A stretch of 64,000 nucleotides of DNA from Methylobacterium terricola. Lineage in GTDB: Bacteria > Pseudomonadota > Alphaproteobacteria > Rhizobiales > Beijerinckiaceae. Positions 46,596-56,158 of this stretch are shown here, piece after piece. Below the pieces are notes generated by a model. The model worked only from the letters and a program-made list of their open reading frames with translations, was not told the DNA's origin and did no database searches. The DNA lies in NCBI RefSeq assembly GCF_006151805.1, contig NZ_VDDA01000012.1, positions 124,001-188,000 on the forward strand, written 5' to 3'. Every line of letters starts with the position of its first letter. The stretch's first letter is position 1. A program made the translations under genes and the position numbers.

Positions 46596-48284
46596 CTATG
46601 CGGCGCGCACCCTGGCGAGGAACCGGCACACCTCCGCCGACAATTGCTCGGATTGCCGCGACAGCTCGGACGCCGCCGTGAGAACCTGGCTGGCGGCAGC
46701 CCCGGTCGCCTCCGAGGCCTGCGCGACGCCCGAGATGTTGTCGGTCACCTCGGCCGTTCCCACCGCCGCCTGGCCGACATTCCGCACGATCTCCTGCGTG
46801 GCGATCCCCTGCTGCGCCACCGCCGCCGCGATCGACGTCGCCATCCCGTCGATCTCCCGGATCCGGCCCGTGATCCCGCCGATCGCCGACACCGCCTGAT
46901 CCGTGGCGCTCTGGGCCTCCCCGATCTGGCGGGTGATGTCTTCGGTCACCTTCGCGGTCTGCTCGGCCAGCGCCTTGACCTCGGCGGCCACCACCGCGAA
47001 GCCGCGTCCCGCCGCTCCCGCCCGCGCCGCCTCGATCGTGGCGTTGAGCGCCAGGAGGTTCGTCTGGCTCGCGATCGAGGAGATCAGCCCCACCATGTCG
47101 CCGATCTTGGCCGAACTGGACTTGAGGGTGTGGACGAGCGTCGCCGTCTGATCCGCATCGGTCACCGCCGACCGGGCGAGAGCGGCCGAGCCGCTCACCT
47201 GCCGGCCGATCTCCTGGACCGACGCCTCGAATTCCTCGGCGGCGGCAGCGACCGTGTTGACGTTGGAGCCGGCCTCCTCGGCTGCGGCAGCCACGGCGGC
47301 GGACTGGCTGGCGGTCTGGGTCGCGGTGGCGGTCATCGCCTGGGCGGTGGCCTGCAACGTGGCGGCGGAGGACGACACCCGGGCGACGATGCCGCCGACC
47401 GCTTGCTCGAAGCCCTGCGCGATCTGGTTCATCGCCTGCCTGCGCTGGCTCTCGCTTTCCTGGCGGGCGGCGGTGTCGCGGGCGAGGTCTTCGAGGGCGC
47501 GCGAGCGCAACCCGTCGCGGAGCGCGACGACCGCGGAGGCGATCTGCCCGACCTCGTCCCGGCGCCCGGCCCCGGCGATCTCGGCATCGAGCTCGCCGCG
47601 GGCGAGACGCTGCATGGACGTGGTGAGGCCGCCGAGCGGCTTGGAGACACTCCGGCCGATCACGAGGGCGAGGAGGATGAACAGGACCGCCACGGGGGCG
47701 AGTTTGACGCCGATCGACTTGGCCTGATTCCACAGGATCGTGTCGACGTCATGGACATGAACGCCGGCCACCACCAGGAGACGCCATTCAGGAACCGCGA
47801 TGACATAAGCGACCTTGAGCGTCTCGACATCCTCTCCGGGTTTTTTCCAATAATAATCCATGAATCCAGATCCATTCTCTTCGACGGCCCGGAGTGTTTC
47901 CTTGAATAACAATTTGCCGAACTTGTCTTTGACATGCAACGCACTCTTCCCCTCAAGCTCTGGTCGCGCTGCATTGACCCATGTATCGCCGCTGAAATCA
48001 TAGACAGAATAGTAATTTCCGCCGTCGAATCGTGCGAGCCGCAGCACGCGCGCAAGCCTCGATTTTGCGTCTGATTCACTCAATTCGCCGGACATGGCGC
48101 GATTCAAATACCCTTTCGCGATCGTCGCACCGATCTCGACGCTGTGGCGGATATCCTGGCGCTTCTGCTCCAACATGCTGCTTCGCACTTGCCAGAGGAC
48201 GAGCCCGACTGATCCACATGCAAAGACGAGACCCAGAATCGCGAGAACCGCGAGTCGATGGGTGATGCGTATATTTTGGATCAT
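46596..48284 (-). CDS. Methyl-accepting chemotaxis protein with Cache sensor
   Basis: 562 residues. TM1 (about residues 8-30) is followed by a periplasmic single-Cache domain (YYSVYDFSGDTWVNAARPEL, GSGFMDYYWKKPGED, YVIAVPEWRLLVVAGVHVHD), TM2 (about 185-207), a HAMP domain and a signalling region with the hairpin tip IASQTNLLALNATIEAARAG. ATG 48284 has AAGAGGGG upstream. The sensor-coding half is about 47-56% G+C, whereas the signalling half is ~70%, suggesting a chimeric origin. It should feed the CheA pathway served by the CheY/CheZ-like pair. Confidence 0.93.
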   Translation of the reverse strand: MIQNIRITHRLAVLAILGLVFACGSVGLVLWQVRSSMLEQKRQDIRHSVEIGATIAKGYLNRAMSGELSESDAKSRLARVLRLARFDGGNYYSVYDFSGDTWVNAARPELEGKSALHVKDKFGKLLFKETLRAVEENGSGFMDYYWKKPGEDVETLKVAYVIAVPEWRLLVVAGVHVHDVDTILWNQAKSIGVKLAPVAVLFILLALVIGRSVSKPLGGLTTSMQRLARGELDAEIAGAGRRDEVGQIASAVVALRDGLRSRALEDLARDTAARQESESQRRQAMNQIAQGFEQAVGGIVARVSSSAATLQATAQAMTATATQTASQSAAVAAAAEEAGSNVNTVAAAAEEFEASVQEIGRQVSGSAALARSAVTDADQTATLVHTLKSSSAKIGDMVGLISSIASQTNLLALNATIEAARAGAAGRGFAVVAAEVKALAEQTAKVTEDITRQIGEAQSATDQAVSAIGGITGRIREIDGMATSIAAAVAQQGIATQEIVRNVGQAAVGTAEVTDNISGVAQASEATGAAASQVLTAASELSRQSEQLSAEVCRFLARVRAA

Positions 48285-48320
48285 CGTGGCCCCTCTTCGT
48301 CTTGCCGTCGAGGTTCTCAT

Positions 48321-48520
48321 ATGATGCTTAATATTTCGCTTAAATTTGTGGCATTACAGTATTAATGAGCAAATATGTGCTACAATGCAAGATTGAATCG
48401 ATATATTAATTTGTATTGGACGTTTTTATGTCGAAATCAATATCGATCAATCTATGACAAAATTAAAATGAGCTATTTTCATTGGCAAAATCGACGATGA
48501 AATCCCTGTCGATTGGCTGA
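48321..48520. other. AT-rich spacer upstream of the chemoreceptor gene
   Basis: About 200 bp with G+C near 27-40%, no gene. It probably includes the chemoreceptor promoter on the minus strand. The base composition continues into the sensor half of that gene, consistent with acquired DNA. Confidence 0.65.
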
Positions 48521-48596
48521 ATGGATGTCCGTCTGGACGTCTCTGTTTTCAGACGGCCTGCGCCTGGCTGCGTGGGGCTGCCGAGTGCCCGCCTGC

Positions 48597-48785
48597 TTAA
48601 TCGAGCGCGCGGCGCCGCCCGACGAAACTTTCGGGTCCGTCCGGGTCAGCGCCCGGCCGTTCGACCAGCAGCCACGGCCTCTCGGCCGGATGCAACTCGG
48701 GACTGTGAGCGGGCGGGCCGACGGGCATGTCGGGGCGAGACCCGTTTGCCAGCCACAGGCCCGCGATCGGAAGCGCCGCGCTGCC
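48597..48785 (-). mobile_element. IS630-like transposase remnant
   Basis: About 62 codons in one minus-strand frame, ending at a stop at 48597. VGPPAHSPELHPAERPWLLV closely follows the PPYSPELNPxERxW motif that carries the last catalytic Glu of IS630-family DDE transposases. The preceding residues fit only weakly. Start, the other catalytic residues and terminal repeats are missing. No gene is seen in the rest of 48521-48849. Confidence 0.6.
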
Positions 48786-48849
48786 GTATGGCCGGGCGCC
48801 GCTCGGGAGCCCGCCGGGTTTCCGTTCCGGAGGACCCTGTCCGCCTCGC

Positions 48850-48877
48850 AAAAAAGCCCCGCCCGGATCGGGCGAGG
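48850..48877 (-). terminator. Intrinsic terminator of the phaA-phaB unit
   Basis: On the minus strand: stem CCTCGCCCG / CGGGCGGGG (one G-U pair) with a 3-nt loop, then C and six T residues. It lies about 100 bp past the phaB stop. Confidence 0.82.
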
Positions 48878-48976
48878 CCTGGACGCATGCGGCGTATCCG
48901 CAGCGATGCGAGAGTGCTGGGCGTCGGGACAGGGTCGAGGCGGGAGACCCCCGCCTCGTACCCGCCCGAGGCTCGA

Positions 48977-49705
48977 TCAGACGAAGTGCTGGCCGCCGTT
49001 GATGGTCAGGGTCGAGCCGGTGATGAAGCCCGCCTGCTCGCCGGCCAGGAACTCGACCGCGCGGGCGATCTCCTCGGCCTCGCCGAGGCGGCCGACCGGG
49101 ATGTGCGGCAGGATCTTGGCCTTCAGCACCTCGGGGGCGATCGCCTTGACCATCTCGGTGGCGATGTAGCCCGGGGCGATCACGTTGACGGTGATGCCCT
49201 TGTTGGCGTTCTCCTGCGCCAGCGCCTTGGCGAAGCCGATCACGCCGGCCTTGGCGGCGGAGTAGTTGGTCTGGCCCATCTGGCCCTTCTGGCCGTTGAT
49301 GGACGAGATCAGGATGATCCGGCCGAAACCCCGCGAGCGCATGCCGTCGATCAGCGGACGGGTGCAGGTGAACATCGAGTCGAGGTTGGTGCGGATCACC
49401 GCCTGCCACTGCTCGAAGGTCATCTTGTGGAACATGCCGTCGCGGGTGATGCCGGCATTGTTGACCAGGATGTCGATCGGACCGAGCTCGGCCTCCGCCG
49501 CGCGGATACCGGTCTCGCAAGCCGCGGCGTCGCCGACGTCGAACTTGAAGACCGGGATGCCGGTCTCGTCCTTGAAGGCCTGCGCGGCCTCGTCGTTGCC
49601 GCCGTAATTCGCCGCGACCTTGTAGCCGGCCTCCTTCAGCCCCTTCGAGATCGCGGCGCCGATGCCGCGAGTGCCGCCGGTGACCAGTGCGACGCGTTCT
49701 GCCAT
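48977..49705 (-). CDS. phaB: Acetoacetyl-CoA reductase
   Basis: 242-residue short-chain dehydrogenase. NAD(P) motif TGGTRGIG, NNAGITRDGMFHKM, active-site SSINGQKGQMGQTNYSAAK (Ser, Tyr, Lys) and GYIATEMV identify the PhaB family. It reduces acetoacetyl-CoA to (R)-3-hydroxybutyryl-CoA for polyhydroxybutyrate. ATG 49705 follows GAGGAGAGGG. It is downstream of phaA with a hairpin between. The synthase phaC is not in the window. Confidence 0.96.
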   Translation of the reverse strand: MAERVALVTGGTRGIGAAISKGLKEAGYKVAANYGGNDEAAQAFKDETGIPVFKFDVGDAAACETGIRAAEAELGPIDILVNNAGITRDGMFHKMTFEQWQAVIRTNLDSMFTCTRPLIDGMRSRGFGRIILISSINGQKGQMGQTNYSAAKAGVIGFAKALAQENANKGITVNVIAPGYIATEMVKAIAPEVLKAKILPHIPVGRLGEAEEIARAVEFLAGEQAGFITGSTLTINGGQHFV

Positions 49706-49830
49706 GTGCCCTCTCCTCAACTCGCGTTCGAGCGATCCGTCCCTCGGCGCCGTCCGTGGATACGTTACGGCAGGCGGCCGTTCCACAACGAAGGCGGGTG
49801 TTGTCCCGCTTCTAAAGGTACTAACCCGAA

Positions 49831-49859
49831 GGGGGCGGCCGGGCTCCCCGGCCACCCCC
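49831..49859. terminator. Hairpin between phaA and phaB
   Basis: 13-bp stem with one mismatch (GGGGGCGGCCGGG / CCCGGCCACCCCC), 3-nt loop, 13 bases past the phaA stop. It may attenuate phaB transcription or protect the phaA message. Confidence 0.55.
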
Positions 49860-49872
49860 TCCCTTCAGCGAA

Positions 49873-51057
<1,185 letters not shown>

Positions 51058-51348
51058 GCGCCTCTCCTCTCGATCCTCGCCCAGCGTCACGGGGCCGTCG
51101 CTGCCGGTTGTCCGCGCGCTTTGCGGTGGATGAAAGCGTTGCCCTGCGGGAAGTCAAGGCGTCCGCAGCGCACGACCGCACTGGCAGCGCGGCCAGTTTG
51201 CGTGGACGGCGCGCAGATTGCTATTTTCGCCAGCACACGAAGGCCTTAAGGTCCGGTCATGAGAACCGGTGAAAATTCGGCTCGCCCGGCGCCGTCCCGC
51301 TCTCGCCGGGTTGGCCAACAGGTCGGCCAAGAGGGAGACAGGGCACCG

Positions 51349-51966
51349 ATGGCGGATAGCGGCAAGTCGACACCCACCGTCATCAAGAAGTACGCCAACC
51401 GGCGTCTCTACCACACGGGCACCTCGACCTACGTCACCCTCGAGGACCTGGCCGCGATGGTGCAGGCCGGTGAGGATTTCGTGGTCTTCGACGCCAAGTC
51501 GGGCGAGGACATCACCCGCTCGGTGCTGACCCAGATCATCTTCGAGCAGGAGAACAAGGCCGGCGCCGAGAACCTGCTGCCGGTGGCCTTCCTGCGCCAG
51601 CTGATCCGCTTCTACGGCGACAGCATGCGGGCGATGGTGCCGAGCTTCCTCGAACATTCGATGCATCATCTCGCCCGCGAGCAGGACGGCCTGCGCGAGA
51701 AGATGTCCCAGACCTTCGGCCCCACCGCCTTCCAGCACGCGATGGAGGAGCAGGTGCGCGCCAACATGAGCTTCTTCAGCGAGGCGATGCGGATGTTCAC
51801 GCCGTTCGGCCCGGGCGGCCAGCCGGGGAGCGGCGACACGCCGGCCGAGGCGCCGGCCGCGGCGCCGGCCCCCGCCCCGGCCCCGGCCCCGAAGGGCGAG
51901 CTCGACGACCTCAAGCGCCAGATGCTCGAGATGCAGAACCGGCTCGAGGCCCTGGCCAAGAAGTAG
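51349..51966 (+). CDS. phaR: Polyhydroxyalkanoate synthesis repressor PhaR
   Basis: 205 residues. The N-terminal PHB/PHA DNA-binding domain has IKKYANRRLYHTGTSTYVTLEDL and FVVFDAKSGEDITR; the central accumulation domain includes ENLLPVAFLRQLIRFYGDSM. A Pro/Ala linker and a short C-terminal coiled coil follow. It binds nascent granules and represses phasin and other pha genes. ATG 51349 has GAGGGAG upstream. The 291-bp spacer to phaA should carry both promoters; no clear operator was identified. Confidence 0.94.
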   Translation: MADSGKSTPTVIKKYANRRLYHTGTSTYVTLEDLAAMVQAGEDFVVFDAKSGEDITRSVLTQIIFEQENKAGAENLLPVAFLRQLIRFYGDSMRAMVPSFLEHSMHHLAREQDGLREKMSQTFGPTAFQHAMEEQVRANMSFFSEAMRMFTPFGPGGQPGSGDTPAEAPAAAPAPAPAPAPKGELDDLKRQMLEMQNRLEALAKK

Positions 51967-52042
51967 CCGCGAGGACGCGCGGCGGGAAACTTGGCCGGCG
52001 GGTTGCGACGTTGATCCGTCGTCGCCCCGCGGAGCCCCCGCC

Positions 52043-52258
52043 ATGTCCCAGCCCGACACGTCCGTCCCGGAACCGCATACGACCGGCCGTGCCCTCGTCC
52101 CGATCGAAGCCGCCTCTCCCGCGCCTCCCGTGCCGGCCCGGCCGCTCGCGACCTTCCTGGTTCAGCTGATCGACGGGCCGACCGGGACGTTGCGGCCCTC
52201 CCGCCTCGACCGGTCGCGGGTGGCCTCGGCGCGGTATGCGGCGAACGGCGAAGCGTGA
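52043..52258 (+). CDS. Small hypothetical protein
   Basis: 71 residues. A Pro-rich N-terminal half precedes ATFLVQLIDGPTG and a C-terminal RVASARYA, a layout seen in short uncharacterised alphaproteobacterial proteins. No signal peptide. ATG 52043 is used. It follows phaR by 76 bp. Function unknown. Confidence 0.55.
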   Translation: MSQPDTSVPEPHTTGRALVPIEAASPAPPVPARPLATFLVQLIDGPTGTLRPSRLDRSRVASARYAANGEA

Positions 52259-52289
52259 TCGATCGGCGCTCGCGCAGGCCGGACGCGCC

Positions 52290-53138
52290 CTACACGCCCT
52301 CCCCCACCGGCGGCAGCAGCGCCATCAGCGAGCGCAGCGGCGGGCTGGCCTCGCCCGACCAGACCAGATGCGTGCGGTTGCGCCGCAGATGCCCCGGCAG
52401 GGGGTGGCGGGCGACCGTCGTGCCGAGCACCGCATGGTCCAGCACCTCGGCCGGAACGATGGCCGCCCCGGTGCCCGCCGCCACGCAGGCGACGATGGCG
52501 TGGTAGGAACTCATCTCCAGGATCCGCTCCGGTGACCGGCCCTCCTCGGCGAGCCAGGCGAACAGGCGCTGGCGGTACGAGCAGCCGTGCGGGAAGGCGA
52601 CCACGGTCCCGGTCCGAGCGGCGTCCCGCCCCTTGGCGGTGATCAGCACCAGTTCTTCATCGAAGGCGGGGACCGAGGACAGGGCATCGCCCTCGATCGG
52701 CTCGGACACGAAGGCCGCCTCGACCTCGTAGCGCGCGAGCTGGCGCAGCATCGCCCGGGTGGTGCCGGTCTGCAGCTCGATCGTGACGTCGGGGTAGCGC
52801 GCGTGGAAGGCCGACAGGATCGGCGGCAGCCGGGCGCCGGCGGCGCTCTCCATCGAGCCGAGCCGCAGCGTGCCGCGCACGCCGCCGCCGCGCAGCTCGC
52901 GCTCGGCGAGATCGGCGAGGGTCAGCAGCTTGTCGGCGTGGCCGAGCAGGGTGCGCCCGGCCTCGGTGAGGGTGAGGGAGCGGCCCTCGCGCCTGAACAG
53001 GGCGACGCCGAGCCGTTCCTCGAACTGCTTGATCCGGGTGGTGACGTTGGACGGCACCCGGTTGAGCAGGCTTGCCGCCCGCGTCACCCCGCCTTCCCGC
53101 ACCACGCTGCGGAAGATGTGCAGGTCGTCGAGATCCAT
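52290..53138 (-). CDS. LysR-family transcriptional regulator
   Basis: 282 residues. The winged helix-turn-helix covers residues ~1-60 (LHIFRSVVREGGVTRAASLL, VTTRIKQFEERLGVALF); the rest is a periplasmic-binding-like effector domain. ATG 53138 is preferred because it gives the common MDLDDLH start; ATG 53147 is possible and neither has a strong ribosome site. It is divergent from an MFS gene 73 bp away and probably controls it. Confidence 0.9.
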   Translation of the reverse strand: MDLDDLHIFRSVVREGGVTRAASLLNRVPSNVTTRIKQFEERLGVALFRREGRSLTLTEAGRTLLGHADKLLTLADLAERELRGGGVRGTLRLGSMESAAGARLPPILSAFHARYPDVTIELQTGTTRAMLRQLARYEVEAAFVSEPIEGDALSSVPAFDEELVLITAKGRDAARTGTVVAFPHGCSYRQRLFAWLAEEGRSPERILEMSSYHAIVACVAAGTGAAIVPAEVLDHAVLGTTVARHPLPGHLRRNRTHLVWSGEASPPLRSLMALLPPVGEGV

Positions 53139-53164
53139 TGTTCTCATGGCAAGAAGGATACGTC

Positions 53165-53181
53165 GGAAAAATTCATTTTCC
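53165..53181. promoter_or_regulatory. Possible LysR operator
   Basis: Inverted repeat GGAAAA-ATTCA-TTTTCC in the 73-bp space between the divergent LysR and MFS genes. Position and dyad symmetry fit a LysR-type site; it is also the AT-rich part of the spacer. Confidence 0.45.
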
Positions 53182-53211
53182 AAGAACCGTCGAGGGGTGT
53201 TGGATGCCCGG

Positions 53212-54408
53212 ATGAGCACGCTTCATCCGCCTCTCGCCCGCCCCGTTCCGTCCTCCGCGACTTGGCCGGTCGTCGCCGCCGGCATCCTCGCCCTCGCGGT
53301 CGCCATGGGGATCGGCCGCTTCGCCTTCACGCCGCTGCTGCCCTTGATGCTGCGCGACGGTACCCTGACCGCGAGTGCCGGCGCCGCGTGGGCCGCGGCG
53401 AACTATGTCGGGTACCTCGCCGGGGCGCTCACGGCCGCGTGGTTCTCGGGGAAGCCGGCGCAAGGGCTGGGGGTGAGCCTCGCCGGGGTGGCCCTGACGA
53501 CCCTCGCCATGACGTGGGCCGGCGACCCGGCCCCGGACCTCGTCGGCACGGCGCTTCGTGCCACGGCCGGCTTGTTCAGCGCCTGGGCGCTTGTCTGCGC
53601 CAGCAGCTGGTGCCTCGCCGAGCTCGCCCGGCGGGGTGCGCCGCGGCAGGGTGCCTGGATCTACATCGGGGTCGGCGTCGGCATCGCGCTCGCCGGGGCG
53701 CTGGCTTGGCTCGGCGGACGCCAGCCGGCGGCACGGCTGTGGCTCGAACTCGGTCTCGTCGCAACGCTCGGCGCGCTGCTCGTCGGGGGACTGGCGCGCC
53801 GGCAAGGCACGACCCCGCCCGAACCCGCGGAGCGCGCGGCGGCGGCCCTGGCGCGGGGCGGCACCGGCCACCCGCTCGGCCTGATCCTGTGCTACGGCGG
53901 CTTCGGCTTCGGCTACATCGTGCCGGCGACGTTCCTGCCGGCGATGGCGCGGGAGCTGACGCCCGACCCGCTGGTCTTCGGCCTGGCTTGGCCGCTCTTC
54001 GGCCTGGCGGCCGTGCTGTCGGTCGCCGTGGCGGCGCGCCTCCTCGCGGGGGTGCCGCGCCGGCGTCTCTGGGCGGCGGCACAAGCGCTCATGGCGCTCG
54101 GCACCGCGCTGCCGCTCGTGGTCCACGCCTTGTGGGCGGTCGCGGCCTCGGCCGTGCTCGTCGGCGGCACCTTCATGATCGCCACCATGGCCGGCCTGCA
54201 ACTGGCGCGCGAGGCGCGCCCCGACGACCCGACGCCGCTGCTCGCCCGGATGACCGCCGCCTTCGCGGCCGGGCAGATCCTCGGCCCGCTGCTGGTGCGG
54301 CTCCTCGGCGGCGGGTGGCACGCGGTGAGCCTGACCGGCGCGGCCGCGACCGGCCTGCTCGCCCTCACCGCCCTGTGGCTGTGGTGGACGGCGCGACGCC
54401 CGGGATGA
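53212..54408 (+). CDS. MFS transporter, YbfB/YjiJ family
   Basis: 398 residues with about twelve hydrophobic segments. The first helix region GILALAVAMGIGRFAFTPLLPLM is the hallmark of the YbfB/YjiJ group, and GFGFGYIVPATFLPAMA in the second half is also typical. Substrate unknown; efflux is likely. ATG 53212 is used; the frame is open upstream across the LysR gene. Divergent placement suggests LysR control. Confidence 0.86.
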   Translation: MSTLHPPLARPVPSSATWPVVAAGILALAVAMGIGRFAFTPLLPLMLRDGTLTASAGAAWAAANYVGYLAGALTAAWFSGKPAQGLGVSLAGVALTTLAMTWAGDPAPDLVGTALRATAGLFSAWALVCASSWCLAELARRGAPRQGAWIYIGVGVGIALAGALAWLGGRQPAARLWLELGLVATLGALLVGGLARRQGTTPPEPAERAAAALARGGTGHPLGLILCYGGFGFGYIVPATFLPAMARELTPDPLVFGLAWPLFGLAAVLSVAVAARLLAGVPRRRLWAAAQALMALGTALPLVVHALWAVAASAVLVGGTFMIATMAGLQLAREARPDDPTPLLARMTAAFAAGQILGPLLVRLLGGGWHAVSLTGAAATGLLALTALWLWWTARRPG

Positions 54409-54434
54409 TCCCAGAGGCCGAGCCCCAAACGAGA

Positions 54435-54457
54435 ACGGCGCCCGCGAGGGGCGCCGT
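54435..54457. terminator. Hairpin between convergent MFS and rpmF
   Basis: 9-bp perfect stem ACGGCGCCC / GGGCGCCGT with a 5-nt loop; a short T-run follows on the minus strand. Likely shared transcript end. Confidence 0.55.
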
Positions 54458-54505
54458 CATCCCGTGCCGGTCCTTGAGCGGCGCGTGCGGCGCCGCCATG
54501 CCGGA

Positions 54506-54691
54506 TCACGCGTCGGACTTGACCTTCAGAACCTGGCGACCGCGATACATGCCGGTCTTCAGGTCGATGTGGTGCGGGCGACGCAGCTCGCCGGAATCCT
54601 TGTCCTCGACGTAGGTCGGGGCCTTGAGGGCGTCGGCGGAGCGGCGCATGCCGCGCCGCGACGGAGAGGTCTTTCGCTTCGGAACGGCCAT
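54506..54691 (-). CDS. rpmF: 50S ribosomal protein L32
   Basis: 61 residues. [18 protein letters not shown] is the invariant L32 start and [18 protein letters not shown] the alphaproteobacterial middle. The zinc-binding cysteines found in some bacteria are absent, as usual for this class. GGGAAG lies upstream. Confidence 0.97.
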
Positions 54692-54949
54692 TGGAACTAC
54701 TTCCCGTGCAACAAAACAGGCGCGTAGAGGCCCCTGGCCGGAGCCGCCGCGCGCGTCGCGATCCTGATCGGAGCGGGGTCTATAGAGGAGACGCGCCGCC
54801 CTGGCTAGGGGACCAGCTCCAGAAATCCGCTCGGCCCGTCATACACGCATTAAGCTGCCGTTCAACGGCGAAGGTCGCATGATGGGCGTGAGCCGCTCCG
54901 GACAGCCCCGCTCCGGGAGCCCGTGGGCGGCACGATCGGAGCTGTCCCG

Positions 54950-55366
54950 ATGACGCGCTTTCCCCGCCTGACCCGCGCCCTGGCGCTGACCGCCCTGCTC
55001 GCAGCAGGCCCGGCTCTCGCCCAGACCCCCGCCCCGTCGACCCCGACGACGCGGCCGGCCCCGACCGTCCCGGCGCCCACGGCGACGCCCCCGGCAGCCC
55101 CCACCGCCCCGAAGGCGCCCGAGGCCCCGAAGGCGGCGGCCCCCGCCACGCAAGCCGCGCCTTCGGCCAAGCCCGTTCTCATCGACCTGAACACCGCCTC
55201 GAAGCAGGAGCTCGAGACCCTGAAGGGCATCGGCACGGCGCGCTCGGAGGCGATCATCAAGGGCCGGCCGTATCGCGGCAAGGACGAGCTTCTGTCGAAG
55301 AAGATCGTCCCGTCGAACGTCTACGAGGACATCAAGGACAAGGTCATCGCGCGCCAGAAGAGCTGA
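54950..55366 (+). CDS. Exported helix-hairpin-helix (ComEA-like) protein
   Basis: 138 residues. A signal peptide (LTALLAAGPALAQ) precedes a Pro/Ala/Thr-rich linker to residue ~78. Residues ~80-138 are a helix-hairpin-helix DNA-binding unit: LIDLNTASKQELETLKGIG followed by ARSEAIIKGRPY. The arrangement matches ComEA-like periplasmic DNA receptors or small soluble relatives. ATG 54950 has CGGAG upstream; GTG 54923 is an alternative. Confidence 0.8.
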   Translation: MTRFPRLTRALALTALLAAGPALAQTPAPSTPTTRPAPTVPAPTATPPAAPTAPKAPEAPKAAAPATQAAPSAKPVLIDLNTASKQELETLKGIGTARSEAIIKGRPYRGKDELLSKKIVPSNVYEDIKDKVIARQKS

Positions 55367-55444
55367 GCGCCTCCGATCCTTGCCGGCCCGGAAGCGGGGT
55401 GATAGGCGCCGGGGCAGACACGCGCTTCCCCGGACACCCTGCCC

Positions 55445-56059
55445 ATGCCCCACCGCCTGCACCGCGGCGACCTGCCCGACGATTACGTGCCGGGCCCGGC
55501 CATCGCGATCGATACCGAGACGCTCGGCCTCCAGCCCCACCGCGACCGGCTCTGCGTGGTGCAGATCTCCCGCGGCGACGGCGAGGCCGACCTGGTGCAG
55601 ATCCCGAAGGCCGGCCCGGAGCCGGTGGTGCTCAAGCGCGTGCTCGCCGATCCGGCGGTCACCAAGATCTTCCACTACGCCCGCTTCGACCTCGCGGTGC
55701 TCTATCACCGGCTCGGCGTGATGCCGGGGCCGGTCTACTGCACCAAGATCGCCTCGCGGCTCGCCCGCACCTACACCGACCGGCACGGCCTGAAGGACCT
55801 GGTGCGCGAGCTCGTCGGCGTCGACCTGTCGAAGCAGCAGCAATCCTCGGATTGGGGCGCCGAGACCCTGACCCAGGCGCAGATCGACTACGCCGCCTCC
55901 GACGTGCTGCACCTCCACGCCCTGCGCGACCGGCTCGACATGATGCTGGCGCGCGAGGACCGCACCGCGATGGCGCAGGCCTGCTTCGACTTCCTGCCGA
56001 CCCGCTCCCGCCTCGACCTGCTCGAATGGGACGAGACCGACATCTTCGCCCATAGCTGA
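55445..56059 (+). CDS. RNase D-type 3'-5' exonuclease
   Basis: 204 residues containing just the DEDDy exonuclease domain: Exo I AIDTETLGL, Exo II FHYARFDLAVLY, Exo III YAASDVLHLH. The HRDC domains of full RNase D are missing, as in the short alphaproteobacterial form found next to the lpt genes. It should trim RNA 3' ends. Confidence 0.9.
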   Translation: MPHRLHRGDLPDDYVPGPAIAIDTETLGLQPHRDRLCVVQISRGDGEADLVQIPKAGPEPVVLKRVLADPAVTKIFHYARFDLAVLYHRLGVMPGPVYCTKIASRLARTYTDRHGLKDLVRELVGVDLSKQQQSSDWGAETLTQAQIDYAASDVLHLHALRDRLDMMLAREDRTAMAQACFDFLPTRSRLDLLEWDETDIFAHS

Positions 56060-56158
56060 GCGGGACGGAAGCGTGGCCATTCTGTTAACCTGCCGGCCAT
56101 AACTTCGACACCGCGTCGGGGCATCGGGGACGCCCATGTCCCGCGCACCCCGCGTCGG

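Noticed and set aside
51058..51348. PhaR operator with CTGC/GCAG half-sites in the phaA-phaR spacer
   Set aside because: Single half-sites occur by chance at this G+C; no properly spaced pair could be identified by eye.
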